Source: JANXQE01 sp035651635 (GTDB taxonomy: Bacteria; Verrucomicrobiota; Verrucomicrobiia; Limisphaerales; UBA8199). From it: a DNA stretch of 60,837 nucleotides. This document shows, in pieces, positions 52,949 to 60,837 of the stretch. The translations under genes and the position numbers were made by a program. The stretch's first letter is position 1. Every line of letters begins with the position of its first letter. The notes beneath the pieces are model-generated. The model ran no database searches. It was not told the DNA's origin and saw only the letters and a program-made list of their open reading frames with translations. Location: assembly GCA_035651635.1 (NCBI GenBank), contig DASRFK010000284.1, positions 1 to 60,837 of the forward strand, in the 5' to 3' direction.

Positions 52949-54382
52949 CTAGTTCTTCGACAGGGCTTTGGAAGTGCCCCCGGGAGCGGTCACCGGTTGC
53001 TCCAATCCATCGTGGGGCAACGCGGAGAAGACGTCGGCGGGCGCCAAGCCCAGCCACGGGTCGAAGGCCGGCATGAGAAATAATTCCGCGTAAACTTTGG
53101 CGTTGAAAGCCTCCAGGTTCGTGGGCGCCTGGTTCTGGGTGAACCACTGATGGATTTGCGCATGCAAACGGTACTCGTTCCGCACGGTATCTTCGGCAAT
53201 GGATCGTTGCAGGTTGCGCAGGGTCCGCAGCGCGGGATTTTCCACGAGATTTTTGGAGGTGGCTAGTTGCGAAGCTTCAAAAGCGGTGGGGAGCTTATCC
53301 GCCACGACGGTGAGAGACGGCGCATCCAGGCGCGCCTCGCCCGCGTGGAGCGCCGCGATCCTGGCCCACAACTCATCCGAAAGAGACGCCTTACCTGGTG
53401 GCGGCTCCGTTCCGGGCGGTTGAGTGGACTTAAGCAACGGCGCTTCGACCGCTCGTTTGGAGAAAGCCAATCGTCCGGCCGTGCTGGCCGTGGGGACTCC
53501 GTTGCCGGAGGGCGTCACGTTTGGCAGTGGCAAAGGCCTGGGCGGTTCCCCCAGCCGAGCCAGGTCCGCGTTCCAGGCTATTGCTGCGGCATCGCGGCGT
53601 TGCGAATGATATGCCACCAGGCATTGCCGCTTTTGAGCGGGCGAAAGCCCGGAACAGGCCAGCGCCACTCGCTCGATCTCTTTTAACTGCGTCAGAAAGG
53701 CTTTGGGACCGTACAGCCCGGGCAACGCGTCGACCAACTCACCATCCGGATCTAAAATATAGTGAGCGCTGTTGCCGGTGATGGTGCGCTCGATTCTGCG
53801 GCCATCGCCAAAGTCGATGGTGATTTTCGGCACGGGCCGCACCGACTGCCAGTGCAGAATAAAGTGCTCGCGCAGATATTGTGATACCTCCGCGTTAGGA
53901 TACAAAGTGGTCCGGAAGAAACGGCTGTTGGCGCAACTGTATTCCTCGTTGAGTTTGCCCAGGAGCCGGAGTGAAAGAATGGGCTTGCCGCTAGTCCTCG
54001 CCGCATCTTTGGCGGCGTCGAAGTCGGTATACCAGTACAGGCGCGAAGCGTAACAGTCACATTGCCCGCCGACCGTATCCAGAGCACTTTTCAACCGCAT
54101 CCACGCGAGGCCTTCCTCTGGAACCCCGACCACGCCGACGCGAGACTCGCGCCGGGAGATTATGGCCGCATTTGCCGCGAGGAGAGCATCCAATCCAGCC
54201 GGTCCTCTGGCCCGAAGCCGCGCGACCGCCGCGGCGGAGACGGTTTGGTCGCCGGAAACGGCTTGTTTCGCCAGCGTCTCAAGTGAGAGCTCGGGAAGCC
54301 CGCACGCGTGCGCAGTCGGATTGTAAATGCCGGCCAGGTTCAGCAGGACGATGGCCGACATGAAATAGAATTTGGTTTTCAT
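52949..54382 (-). CDS. Exported protein with thioredoxin-like region (two-component neighbour)
   Basis: 477 aa. Signal peptide MKTKFYFMSAIVLLNLAGIYNPTAHA, then a helical repeat-like region (AVARLRARGPAGLDALLAANAA). Around 130-200 lies a thioredoxin-fold-like stretch (TDFDAAKDAARTSGKPILSLRLLG ... FFRTTLYPNAEVSQYLREHFILHW ... HYILDPDGELVDALPG). The CxxC is absent: one Cys in YSCANSR stands at the position. Function unknown. Its promoter has the same 11-bp repeats as the next gene. Confidence 0.8.
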   Translation of the reverse strand: MKTKFYFMSAIVLLNLAGIYNPTAHACGLPELSLETLAKQAVSGDQTVSAAAVARLRARGPAGLDALLAANAAIISRRESRVGVVGVPEEGLAWMRLKSALDTVGGQCDCYASRLYWYTDFDAAKDAARTSGKPILSLRLLGKLNEEYSCANSRFFRTTLYPNAEVSQYLREHFILHWQSVRPVPKITIDFGDGRRIERTITGNSAHYILDPDGELVDALPGLYGPKAFLTQLKEIERVALACSGLSPAQKRQCLVAYHSQRRDAAAIAWNADLARLGEPPRPLPLPNVTPSGNGVPTASTAGRLAFSKRAVEAPLLKSTQPPGTEPPPGKASLSDELWARIAALHAGEARLDAPSLTVVADKLPTAFEASQLATSKNLVENPALRTLRNLQRSIAEDTVRNEYRLHAQIHQWFTQNQAPTNLEAFNAKVYAELFLMPAFDPWLGLAPADVFSALPHDGLEQPVTAPGGTSKALSKN

Positions 54383-54434
54383 GCCGGCAACCTGCCCGAA
54401 AACAGCGGGAAGTTGTCACCGGCGCGTCAAAGGA

Positions 54435-54451
54435 ATGTAAAACTTTTGTAA
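54435..54451 (-). promoter_or_regulatory. 11-bp-spaced half-sites upstream of the 52949-54382 gene
   Basis: Plus strand: ATGTAA (54435) and TTGTAA (54446), 11 nt apart, with a weak third copy (GCGTCA, 54424). They lie about 50-70 nt upstream of the start codon, the same distance as at 52917-52944. Probable binding site of the neighbouring response regulator; this is inference from spacing and location. Confidence 0.5.
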
Positions 54452-54497
54452 AGCCGCAGGTGGACAGACCTTCAGAGGCAGCCAGGCGCCTTGAATT

Positions 54498-55958
54498 TCA
54501 AGCGCGCTCGAAGTCGATGAAGCCTTTGCTTACGTCAACGGAGAGCAAGCGCACACGGACACGGTCACCGACGTCGATGCCCTGCGCCCCGCGAACGAGC
54601 CGTCCTTCGGCGGGAAACTTGAAAAGTCGGACGTAAGTTCCTTTAGGAGAGGCGCCCGTGACCAGCCCCTCGAAAAGCTCGCCAAGGTGTTGGCGCATCA
54701 CGCTGGCGGCAATTACCTTTCGCATCAGTCGCTCCACTTTCCGGGCGGCGTCCTCGCGTTCAGTGCAGTGGGCGGCGATTTGAGTTAATTCAGCCGCGGA
54801 ATAGGTCGCGGTGCCGTGGCCCGACACGTCTTTCAACAAGCGCTGCGTCACGAGGTCGGCGTAACGCCGGTTTGGCGCGGTCGAATGGGTGTAATCAACC
54901 ACCGCCAGCCCGAAATGGCCTTCTGCTTTTTCGCCCGGTTGGCCGACAACGTACTCGCCGGGTCCGAGGAGCTTAACGATAGAGAGCGAGAGATCGGGGA
55001 AATGGAGCGGGTCGGCCGCTTTGCGTTGTTCCAAAAAGTCAGAGAGTGCACGCGAATCGGGGACGGGCGGAAGAGTCGTTCCAAGCTGAGCGGCGATTGC
55101 CTGGATACGGTCCCACCGACGAGGTGTCCGGACAATGCGCCGGAGTGACAGGGCGCCTTGTTCGGTGAGGTACCGAGCCATGGCGACGTTGGCTGCCACC
55201 ATAAAGCTTTCGATGATGTCCTGGGCCACATTCTGGGAGCTCACTGCCAGGTCTTTGACTTCTCCGTTTTGCATCACCGGGGTCGCCTCGATTGAGCCGA
55301 AGGTGAGCGCGCCCTGTTTTTTGCGCAAAGCACGCAATTGGCCCGAGAGAGCCACTTGCTGGCGCAACTGCCGTTCCATTCCTGGGACGGCCTGAACTGC
55401 CGATGGCATCGGCCCGTGCCCTTCAAGCCAGGCACCCGTGGAACTGTAGGCCAGCTTGGCGCGGTTCAGCACCAGGGCCGGATAAACTCTGTGGTCGGTC
55501 ACTTCGCCGGTAGCGAGCACGCGCAATTCGACGACCATCGCCCGGCGATCCTGCCCTTCAACCAAGGAAGTCAGGTCGGTCGAAAGACCCAGCGGTAACA
55601 TCGGAAAGGTGCTTACCCCGGTGTATACCGAGGTGGTTTCCATTTGCGCGTGGGAATCCAGAACTCCCGATTTGGGAGCGGCCCAATCCACATCCGCAAT
55701 CCCAACCAGCAGGCGACTTGAGCCGTCGGGGAGGTTCTCGACATATTCGATTTGGTCGAGGTCGCGCGAGGTATCGTTGTCAATCGAGGACCACAATAGC
55801 TGGCGCAGGTCCTGAAGTTTCGTGTCAGCGGGTGGTGGTGATTGCTGCTTCGCAGCGTCGACGGCCTGCAGCGCCTCGGGAGCAAAATCAGGTTTAAAAC
55901 CGGCCTCAACCATGGCTTGATACGCGCGGGTTCGAAGATCAATTGGGGTGTTAATCAT
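54498..55958 (-). CDS. RNB-domain exoribonuclease (RNase II/R family)
   Basis: 486 aa. The catalytic RNB domain has LLWSSIDNDTSRDLDQIEYVENLPDG (the cluster of Asp residues that bind Mg), LLVGIADVDWAAP and, later, DYTHSTAPNRRYADLVTQRLL. A short S1-like C-terminus (FEGLVTGASPKGTYVRLFKFP ... GDRVRVRLLSVDV) follows. The N-terminal cold-shock domains of RNase R are missing, so it is the short form. It digests RNA 3'-5'. ATG at 55958. Confidence 0.92.
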   Translation of the reverse strand: MINTPIDLRTRAYQAMVEAGFKPDFAPEALQAVDAAKQQSPPPADTKLQDLRQLLWSSIDNDTSRDLDQIEYVENLPDGSSRLLVGIADVDWAAPKSGVLDSHAQMETTSVYTGVSTFPMLPLGLSTDLTSLVEGQDRRAMVVELRVLATGEVTDHRVYPALVLNRAKLAYSSTGAWLEGHGPMPSAVQAVPGMERQLRQQVALSGQLRALRKKQGALTFGSIEATPVMQNGEVKDLAVSSQNVAQDIIESFMVAANVAMARYLTEQGALSLRRIVRTPRRWDRIQAIAAQLGTTLPPVPDSRALSDFLEQRKAADPLHFPDLSLSIVKLLGPGEYVVGQPGEKAEGHFGLAVVDYTHSTAPNRRYADLVTQRLLKDVSGHGTATYSAAELTQIAAHCTEREDAARKVERLMRKVIAASVMRQHLGELFEGLVTGASPKGTYVRLFKFPAEGRLVRGAQGIDVGDRVRVRLLSVDVSKGFIDFERA

Positions 55959-56027
55959 GAGATGAGGGATTACTAGCCCGGAACGTGCTGCAAGTCCAGT
56001 AGGTGACCTGCACCCGCCCGACGGAGC

Positions 56028-57434
56028 CTACCAAACGTAGGTTCCCACCGCGTGCTGCGGCAAAGTCGAGCGGCAGCGTTGGCCGCGCCAACCGATCTCA
56101 AACTGCTGCTGAGCCTGGCTGGTATTCACGACAACGAGCACCGTTTTGCCTTCCGGCGAACGGAACGCCACGTTTGAAAGCGAATCCAGATGATTGGAGC
56201 CCACCCGTACAGACCCAGGCCGCACGAACTTCGCGGCATGCGCGACGATGTAGTATGCAGGGTTGCGTGTGACTTTGTCTCCATCGATGGTGACTGCCCC
56301 CAGACATCGATCACAGCCGCCCCGATCCGTGTGCGGTGTGAGTTGGGGATTCGACGCCAGGTTCCATTCCAGAACCGTTCGGCACCAATTCTTGCTCGCG
56401 CCGATAATGAGCGTGTTGACGTGCCAATCCAGATCGCCTGCGAGGTTGCCGGGCGCGCCGACCCACTGTTCGGTGAAATACAGGTTTTTGTCGGGGTAGG
56501 CCTCGTGGACCTTGCCCAAAGCGTCGATCGGCCCACGGTACAAATGGAAGGCGGAGCCATCGACAAACTGGCGCGCTTCGGGGTCCGCTAGAATCGACAA
56601 CGGATACTCGGGGTGATCGGCATTGTGATCGTAAAGGAGGATCTTGGTTTGGATCCCAGCCGCGCGGAAGGCGGGACCAAGGTGATGTTTTATGAACTCT
56701 TTCTGTTCGGTCGCCAGCATTAACAGGCTGGGATTGTTTCGCGGATTCAACGGTTCATTCTGGACGGTAATGGCATCGATGGGAATTCCCTCTGCGTGCA
56801 TGGCCTGGATATATTTGACAAAGTAATTGGCGTAGGCGCTGTAGTACCTCGGGTCCAGGCTGCCGCCGACGGTGTCCTGGTTGGTTTTCATCCAGGCCGG
56901 AGGCGACCAGGGCGAGCCGAGGATTTTCAGTGCCGGGTTAATCGCCACGATTTGTTTCAGGACCGGCAGGACATCGCGCCGGTCCGGTTGCAGGCTGAAC
57001 TGCTTCAGCTCAGGATCGCTTTGGCCCGGCGGCAAATCGTCATAAGAATAGGGGTGATCGTCTAAATCGGACGCACCGATGGTAACTCTAAGATAACTGG
57101 AGCCGATGCCGGTGCCCTTCGTGGAGAAAAGCTCTTCCAACAACGCCGTGCGGGCAGCAGGACTCATGTGTTGAACGTGCATTGCGCTGCCGCCGGTCAG
57201 ACAAAAGCCGAAACCGTCGATCGTCTGGAATTGCTGGTCCTCCTTGATTTCAATCGTGTTTTGGCCCGGAGCCGCGTTGCTAAAGGCCAGTCGGGCCGGT
57301 TGTCGTTCAAAGCGGGCGGACTCGTGAGGGCTGGTGAGCCACACCTCGACCTGGCTCATTGCCGAAAGGCCCCAGAAGAGCAAAAGGGTGCCCAGGGTGG
57401 CCTGTCTCACGAGCAAGTCTCGATACTGATTCAT
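56028..57434 (-). CDS. Glycoside hydrolase family 30 (glucosylceramidase-like)
   Basis: 468 aa. The signal-like N-terminus (LATLGTLLLFWGLSAMSQVEVW) suggests export. Motifs: QTIDGFGFCLTGGSAM, YLRVTIGASDLDDHPYSYDD, LGSPWSPPAWMK, DAITVQNEP (acid/base Glu) and NLYFTEQWVG (nucleophile Glu), then a C-terminal beta domain with YYIVAHAAKFVRPGSVRV. Probably a beta-glucosidase or beta-xylosidase acting on external glycans. No sugar transporter is adjacent. Confidence 0.93.
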   Translation of the reverse strand: MNQYRDLLVRQATLGTLLLFWGLSAMSQVEVWLTSPHESARFERQPARLAFSNAAPGQNTIEIKEDQQFQTIDGFGFCLTGGSAMHVQHMSPAARTALLEELFSTKGTGIGSSYLRVTIGASDLDDHPYSYDDLPPGQSDPELKQFSLQPDRRDVLPVLKQIVAINPALKILGSPWSPPAWMKTNQDTVGGSLDPRYYSAYANYFVKYIQAMHAEGIPIDAITVQNEPLNPRNNPSLLMLATEQKEFIKHHLGPAFRAAGIQTKILLYDHNADHPEYPLSILADPEARQFVDGSAFHLYRGPIDALGKVHEAYPDKNLYFTEQWVGAPGNLAGDLDWHVNTLIIGASKNWCRTVLEWNLASNPQLTPHTDRGGCDRCLGAVTIDGDKVTRNPAYYIVAHAAKFVRPGSVRVGSNHLDSLSNVAFRSPEGKTVLVVVNTSQAQQQFEIGWRGQRCRSTLPQHAVGTYVW

Positions 57435-57483
57435 CCGCTCGGATTGTTAGCTCATGCGGCGCGGCACGCAATCGGAGAGTTGC

Positions 57484-57820
57484 GCCGGCGCGCGGGTATT
57501 CTACCCGCAGCAACAGCAAATAACCACGCGGCGTCGGGCCTTCCTTTTCGCCTGACCTGGTTTCGGCGATCTCTGCGGACTTGGGAAGTCCGCGCGCCGG
57601 GGCGCGGGCATCCTGCCCGCAGGAACGTCCGATCACCTGCTGACGTCAAACCTGACCCTTCGCCCGACCGACTTCGGGGTCGCTGCGGACTTGGGAAGTC
57701 CGCGCGCCGGCGCGCGGGCATTCTGCCCGCAGCAACGACCGAGAACCCCCTGGCGCCGGACCTTTTCCCTTTCGCCCGACCCGGTCCGGCGATCCCTGCG
57801 GACTTGAAAAGTCCGCCGCC
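57484..57820. repeat. Three 111-bp hairpin units in reverse orientation
   Basis: The hairpins GCGGGTATTCTACCCGC (57492), GCGGGCATCCTGCCCGC (57604) and GCGGGCATTCTGCCCGC (57714) alternate with GCGGACTTGGGAAGTCCGC units. The period is 110-112 bp. Same family as the arrays around the RAYT, 18 kb away, on the other strand. The array ends directly at the stop codon of the ABC permease gene (57821). Confidence 0.9.
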
Positions 57821-58801
57821 TCAGTCACCCCTGATATCCCAGGCATCCCGGAGACCGTCGCCCACGAAATTCAAGGCAAGCAAAGTGGCGACCAGGAACA
57901 CTCCCGGAAACACGATCAACCACCAATAGACCCTAATCGGATTGATCTGGTCGGCGCCTTCCGCGATCAATGAGCCCCAACTAGCCATTGGCGGCTGGAT
58001 ACCCAACCCAAGATAACTGAGGAACGATTCATACAGGATGATGGCCGGCACAGTCAGTGTCAGGTAAACGATCACCACTCCCAGCGTATGAGGAATGATG
58101 TGCTTTGCCAGGATCCGAATCGGCCCGGCGCCCAGAGCGCGACTCGCCTCGACAAACGGCCGCTGTCGAAGGGACAAGACCTGGCCGCGCACGATCCGCG
58201 CCATGTTCAGCCACGACACGGAGCCCAGCCCAACGACTAACAATAATAACCGAGCATTGTCCTCCCACGACGGCAGCGCCGCCGCTTGCAGCGCCCCTCT
58301 CAAAACGCTTTCCAACGTGGTTATGAGCACGATCACAAAGATAATCGAGGGCAACGAGTAGAGAATGTCCACCGCGCGCATGAGAAGGGTATCGGTTCGG
58401 CCGCCCGCGTAACCGGCCACGGCGCCCCAGAGCACGCCGATCACCAGGCTAACGCCAGTGCCGACCAACCCGACCAGCAGTGAGACCCGGCCACCGGCCA
58501 GCACCCGGGCGAACAGATCTCGTCCATGCACGTCCGTGCCGAACCAGTGCGCGATACCCGGTTTTTGGAACTGATCGTCGGAGAGCCGGTCGGGTTGGAA
58601 TCGCTCGGTCCAGCGCGCGCCTGCCAGGCCAGACGGGCCGACGAGGCGAAGGCAAAACGGCCATGCCACCAGCAGCAGCGCCAGCGCGGCGACAAAGAGC
58701 AGGCTTCCCAGTGCCAGCCGGTTGCGTTTGAACCGGGCCCAGGCCCTCTGATTGGGCGTGGCGTGTGGCGCGGCCGCTTCGGTCGAGACAAGCTCACTCA
58801 T
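57821..58801 (-). CDS. Peptide ABC transporter permease (OppC/DppC-type)
   Basis: 326 aa. N-terminal RFKRNRLALGSLLFVAALALLLVAW (OppC N-domain), then HWFGTDVHGRDLFARVLAGGRVSLLVG, typical for DppC/OppC, the EAA-loop-like VEASRALGAGPIRILAKHIIPHTLG, and SYLGLGIQPPMASWGSLI. The ATG at 58801 overlaps the end of the OppB-type gene by 8 nt. It works with the permease and the binding protein next to it; the ATPase subunits are not in the window. Confidence 0.94.
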   Translation of the reverse strand: MSELVSTEAAAPHATPNQRAWARFKRNRLALGSLLFVAALALLLVAWPFCLRLVGPSGLAGARWTERFQPDRLSDDQFQKPGIAHWFGTDVHGRDLFARVLAGGRVSLLVGLVGTGVSLVIGVLWGAVAGYAGGRTDTLLMRAVDILYSLPSIIFVIVLITTLESVLRGALQAAALPSWEDNARLLLLVVGLGSVSWLNMARIVRGQVLSLRQRPFVEASRALGAGPIRILAKHIIPHTLGVVIVYLTLTVPAIILYESFLSYLGLGIQPPMASWGSLIAEGADQINPIRVYWWLIVFPGVFLVATLLALNFVGDGLRDAWDIRGD

Positions 58802-59708
58802 ACTTGACCCGTGGATCGAGCAGCACGTAAACGAAGTCGACAACCAGGTTCAGCACCACCAGCAGCGTGGCGTACAAAAGTACCAGCCCAACCACCAGCG
58901 TGTAATCGCGGTTAAGCGAGCCGTTGACGAAAAACGCGCCAATGCCCGGGAGCTGAAAGATTGTTTCGATGACGAAGGAACCGGTGAGCAAGTCAGCCAG
59001 CAAAGGACCGCAGTAAGAAACCACCGGCAGCATTGCCACTGGCAAGGCGTGCTTGAGCAAGACCGCAGTCTCACTCAAGCCCTTGGCGCGCGCCGCGGTG
59101 ATGAATTCCAACGGCAAAACGTCGAGCATGCCTTCCCGCAGCAAGCGGGCTATTCGGCCCGAAAAGTAGAGCCCCAGAGCCGCAACCGGCAACACCGCCT
59201 GGATCGGTGAGCCCCATAACGCTACCGGAAATAGCCGCCAATGAATGGCCAACCCCATCACCAACAACGGCGCGATGACGAAACTCGGAACGCACACCGC
59301 CAGAATCGCCAGGAAACTCCCGGCGTAATCTTCCCAATGTCCACGACGCACCGCCGTGAAATAGCCAACCGGCAGACCCAGCCCCATGGCCAAACCAAAC
59401 GCCAGCAATCCCAGGGTGGCTGAAACCGGCAATGCCTGCCTGATAATGTCATTAACGGTGTGATTGCGATATTGCAGCGACACTCCGAAATCGCCGTGGG
59501 CGAGGTCGCGCAGGAATCTGCCATACTGTCTCCACCAGGATTCATCCAGGTGATATTTGGCCTGGAGCTGGCGCTCGATTTCCGGCGACGCGGGCTTGCG
59601 CTCTCGATCGAAAGGGCCCCCGGGCGCAAGTCGTACCAGCACAAATGCCAGAAAGCTAATCAGCAGCAGCAAAGCCGGCAGCAGGACCAGGCGACGCAAG
59701 AAGTACAT
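58794..59708 (-). CDS. Peptide ABC transporter permease (OppB/DppB-type)
   Basis: 304 aa. MYFLRRLVLLPALLLLISFLAFVLVRLAPGGPF (OppB N-terminus), LDESWWRQYGRFLRDLAHGDFGVSLQYRNHTV, the EAA loop FITAARAKGLSETAVLLKHALPVAMLPVVSY, FVIETIFQLPGIGAFFVNGSLNRDYTLVVG. The ATG at 59708 starts 4 nt downstream of the binding-protein stop region. Forms the translocation pore with the OppC-type subunit. Confidence 0.94.
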   Translation of the reverse strand: MYFLRRLVLLPALLLLISFLAFVLVRLAPGGPFDRERKPASPEIERQLQAKYHLDESWWRQYGRFLRDLAHGDFGVSLQYRNHTVNDIIRQALPVSATLGLLAFGLAMGLGLPVGYFTAVRRGHWEDYAGSFLAILAVCVPSFVIAPLLVMGLAIHWRLFPVALWGSPIQAVLPVAALGLYFSGRIARLLREGMLDVLPLEFITAARAKGLSETAVLLKHALPVAMLPVVSYCGPLLADLLTGSFVIETIFQLPGIGAFFVNGSLNRDYTLVVGLVLLYATLLVVLNLVVDFVYVLLDPRVKYE

Positions 59709-59712
59709 GAGC

Positions 59713-60837
59713 TTAGGGCGAAGTCCTTTCGATCCGGGCAATATCCTGCAACGGGTGCTCGTCGAGGAGGTTGGGATAAATCCCCTTGATTCGACGGTCA
59801 TTGAAATACATGAATCCGGCGTAGAAGTACATCGGAACGATTGGCATCTCCTCGCTGACCAGAAGCCGCTCAGCCTGTTGGAACATTTCTGCTCTCCGCG
59901 ACAAATCGGTCTGCCGGTTAGCTTTCGTGATCAGGGCGTCATAACCGGGATTCTTCCAGCCGGTGCGGTTATTCCCGCTGTTACCCTCGAACATATCGAG
60001 AAAGGTGTTGGCGTCGTTGTAATCGCCCACCCAACTCGAGGCCGACAAATCATAATCCAGATGCGATTGGGCACTGTAGAAGATCTTGCGTTCGATTTGC
60101 CGCAGCCCAATTTCCACACCCAACTCTCGCCGCCACATGGCCTGAAGCTCGACGGCGATCTTTTCTTGTATTTTGGCGCCACCGCCCGCCGCCGAGAAGT
60201 ACATGTATTGCAACCGCGGAAAACCTCTGCCCTCGGGAAATCCCGCTTCGGCCAGCAGCCGGCGAGCCTCTTGCGGCTCATATCCCGGCCCTGGTGGAGA
60301 CTGGTAATTGGCCACGCCGTCGGGAACGAAGTGCGAAGCCGCCCTTTCCCCACCAAAGGTGAGCTTGCGGATGATCTGGTCTTTGTCTGTTGCCAGGGCA
60401 AAGGCGCGGCGCACCCGGAGATCATCCAGCGGTTTGCGCGTGACATTAAACCGGTAAAAAAAAGTCCCCAGAAAACTGAAGCTGTGGAAATCCGGGCGCT
60501 TCACGAGTTCGTCCATCAGTTCCACCGGAACGAGGTCCTTGTCCCACACGACATCGGCAATGCCGGTTTCGTATAAATTAAGAGCGGTGTTGGGAGAAGC
60601 CACCGGCAGCAAATCCAGCAACTCGCTCCGGGTGTTGCTCGCGTCCCAATAAAATGGGTTCTTCCTCAGGCGCACTTTATCATTGAGGCGCCAGGCGACC
60701 AATTGGAAGGGGCCGCTGCATGGCAGCGGCAGATGGGTAACCCAGGCATCGCCGAAGCGCTCGATCGCCTGGCGCGGCACGACCGCCAGCGTCGGATAAC
60801 AGCAAAGATCGAGGAAGAAGGCCAGGGGGTAATCGAG
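59713..60837 (-). CDS. Peptide ABC transporter substrate-binding protein (partial, 3' part)
   Basis: The reading frame is open to the right edge, so the N-terminus, including any signal peptide, is missing. The seen part has PLPCSGPFQLVAWRLNDKVRLRKNPFYWD (SBP_bac_5 signature), FFYRFNVTRKPLDDLRVRRAFALATDKDQII and SSWVGDYNDANTFLDMFEGNSGNNRTGWKNPGYDALI. It is the family 5 solute-binding protein (oligopeptides). The stop is followed by the OppB-type gene within 5 nt, so this is one operon. Confidence 0.93.
   Translation of the reverse strand, partial: LDYPLAFFLDLCCYPTLAVVPRQAIERFGDAWVTHLPLPCSGPFQLVAWRLNDKVRLRKNPFYWDASNTRSELLDLLPVASPNTALNLYETGIADVVWDKDLVPVELMDELVKRPDFHSFSFLGTFFYRFNVTRKPLDDLRVRRAFALATDKDQIIRKLTFGGERAASHFVPDGVANYQSPPGPGYEPQEARRLLAEAGFPEGRGFPRLQYMYFSAAGGGAKIQEKIAVELQAMWRRELGVEIGLRQIERKIFYSAQSHLDYDLSASSWVGDYNDANTFLDMFEGNSGNNRTGWKNPGYDALITKANRQTDLSRRAEMFQQAERLLVSEEMPIVPMYFYAGFMYFNDRRIKGIYPNLLDEHPLQDIARIERTSP

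Noticed and set aside
59557..60576. 339-residue rightward open frame opposite the binding-protein gene
   Set aside because: Antisense shadow of a clear SBP_bac_5 gene; GC-rich third positions leave the opposite frame open.

Overview
The window looks like chromosomal DNA from a Verrucomicrobiota bacterium, most likely from the Pedosphaera/Limisphaerales side of the phylum. This is inferred from several features seen together. There are scattered stand-alone type IV prepilin-like proteins with the [20 protein letters not shown] leader and a C-terminal H-X9-DG-type motif. There is a very long GreA-type protein whose layout resembles the chlamydial one. Short GC-rich palindromic repeats are dense between genes. 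The DNA is GC-rich and genes are carried on both strands. No rRNA, tRNA, CRISPR array, prophage or classical IS was seen.

Layout. 1-13.9 kb: housekeeping and accessory genes (fused-MFS spermidine synthase, MBL hydrolase, tgt, CPBP protease, FAD/Rieske oxidoreductase, purC, a prepilin, a sugar-nucleotide epimerase, a jacalin-like lectin, a VTT membrane protein, an orphan hydrogenase-maturation protease and a decayed toxin-antitoxin pair). 13.9-27.5 kb: one long leftward operon for an 11-subunit-type respiratory complex I (nuoA-B-C-D-H-I-J-K, two MrpD/NuoL-like antiporter subunits with an 84-aa membrane protein between them, then nuoM and nuoN), followed by a GltD-like flavoprotein. No nuoE/F/G is present here. 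28.1-38.7 kb: Rrf2 regulator, YyaL/SPATA20-type protein, a second CPBP protease, thiL-tsaE-tsaB, a prepilin, a small lipoprotein, rsmB, and the GreA-like factor. 38.7-40.2 kb: a REP-associated tyrosine transposase (RAYT) between two arrays of a 111-bp hairpin repeat. 40.2-49 kb: a prepilin, GH15, AlgH family, UVR-motif protein, DUF2721, ROK kinase and two tandem thymidylate-kinase-like genes. 49-54.4 kb: response regulator, histidine kinase and two exported proteins whose promoters share 11-bp-spaced direct repeats. 54.5-60.8 kb: RNB exonuclease, GH30 glycosidase and the permease/solute-binding part of a peptide ABC transporter that runs off the right edge.

The strongest unexplained signal is the repeat landscape. 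Hairpins preceded by GTAG or GGAG (the hallmark of REP sequences handled by RAYTs) occur singly, as head-to-head pairs, as 111-bp tandem arrays on both sides of the RAYT, and inside elements bounded by AGAGCGTGTTTTAA inverted ends. One GGAG hairpin lies inside the nuoJ coding sequence. An unrelated 111-bp palindrome is inserted in frame inside rsmB. Long inverted repeats occupy the two larger gaps between genes in the nuo operon. The second notable unit is the complex I cluster with four antiporter-like subunits. The third is a two-component system with its probable exported targets. All functional calls come from reading the sequence and from knowledge of the families; no database search was run.
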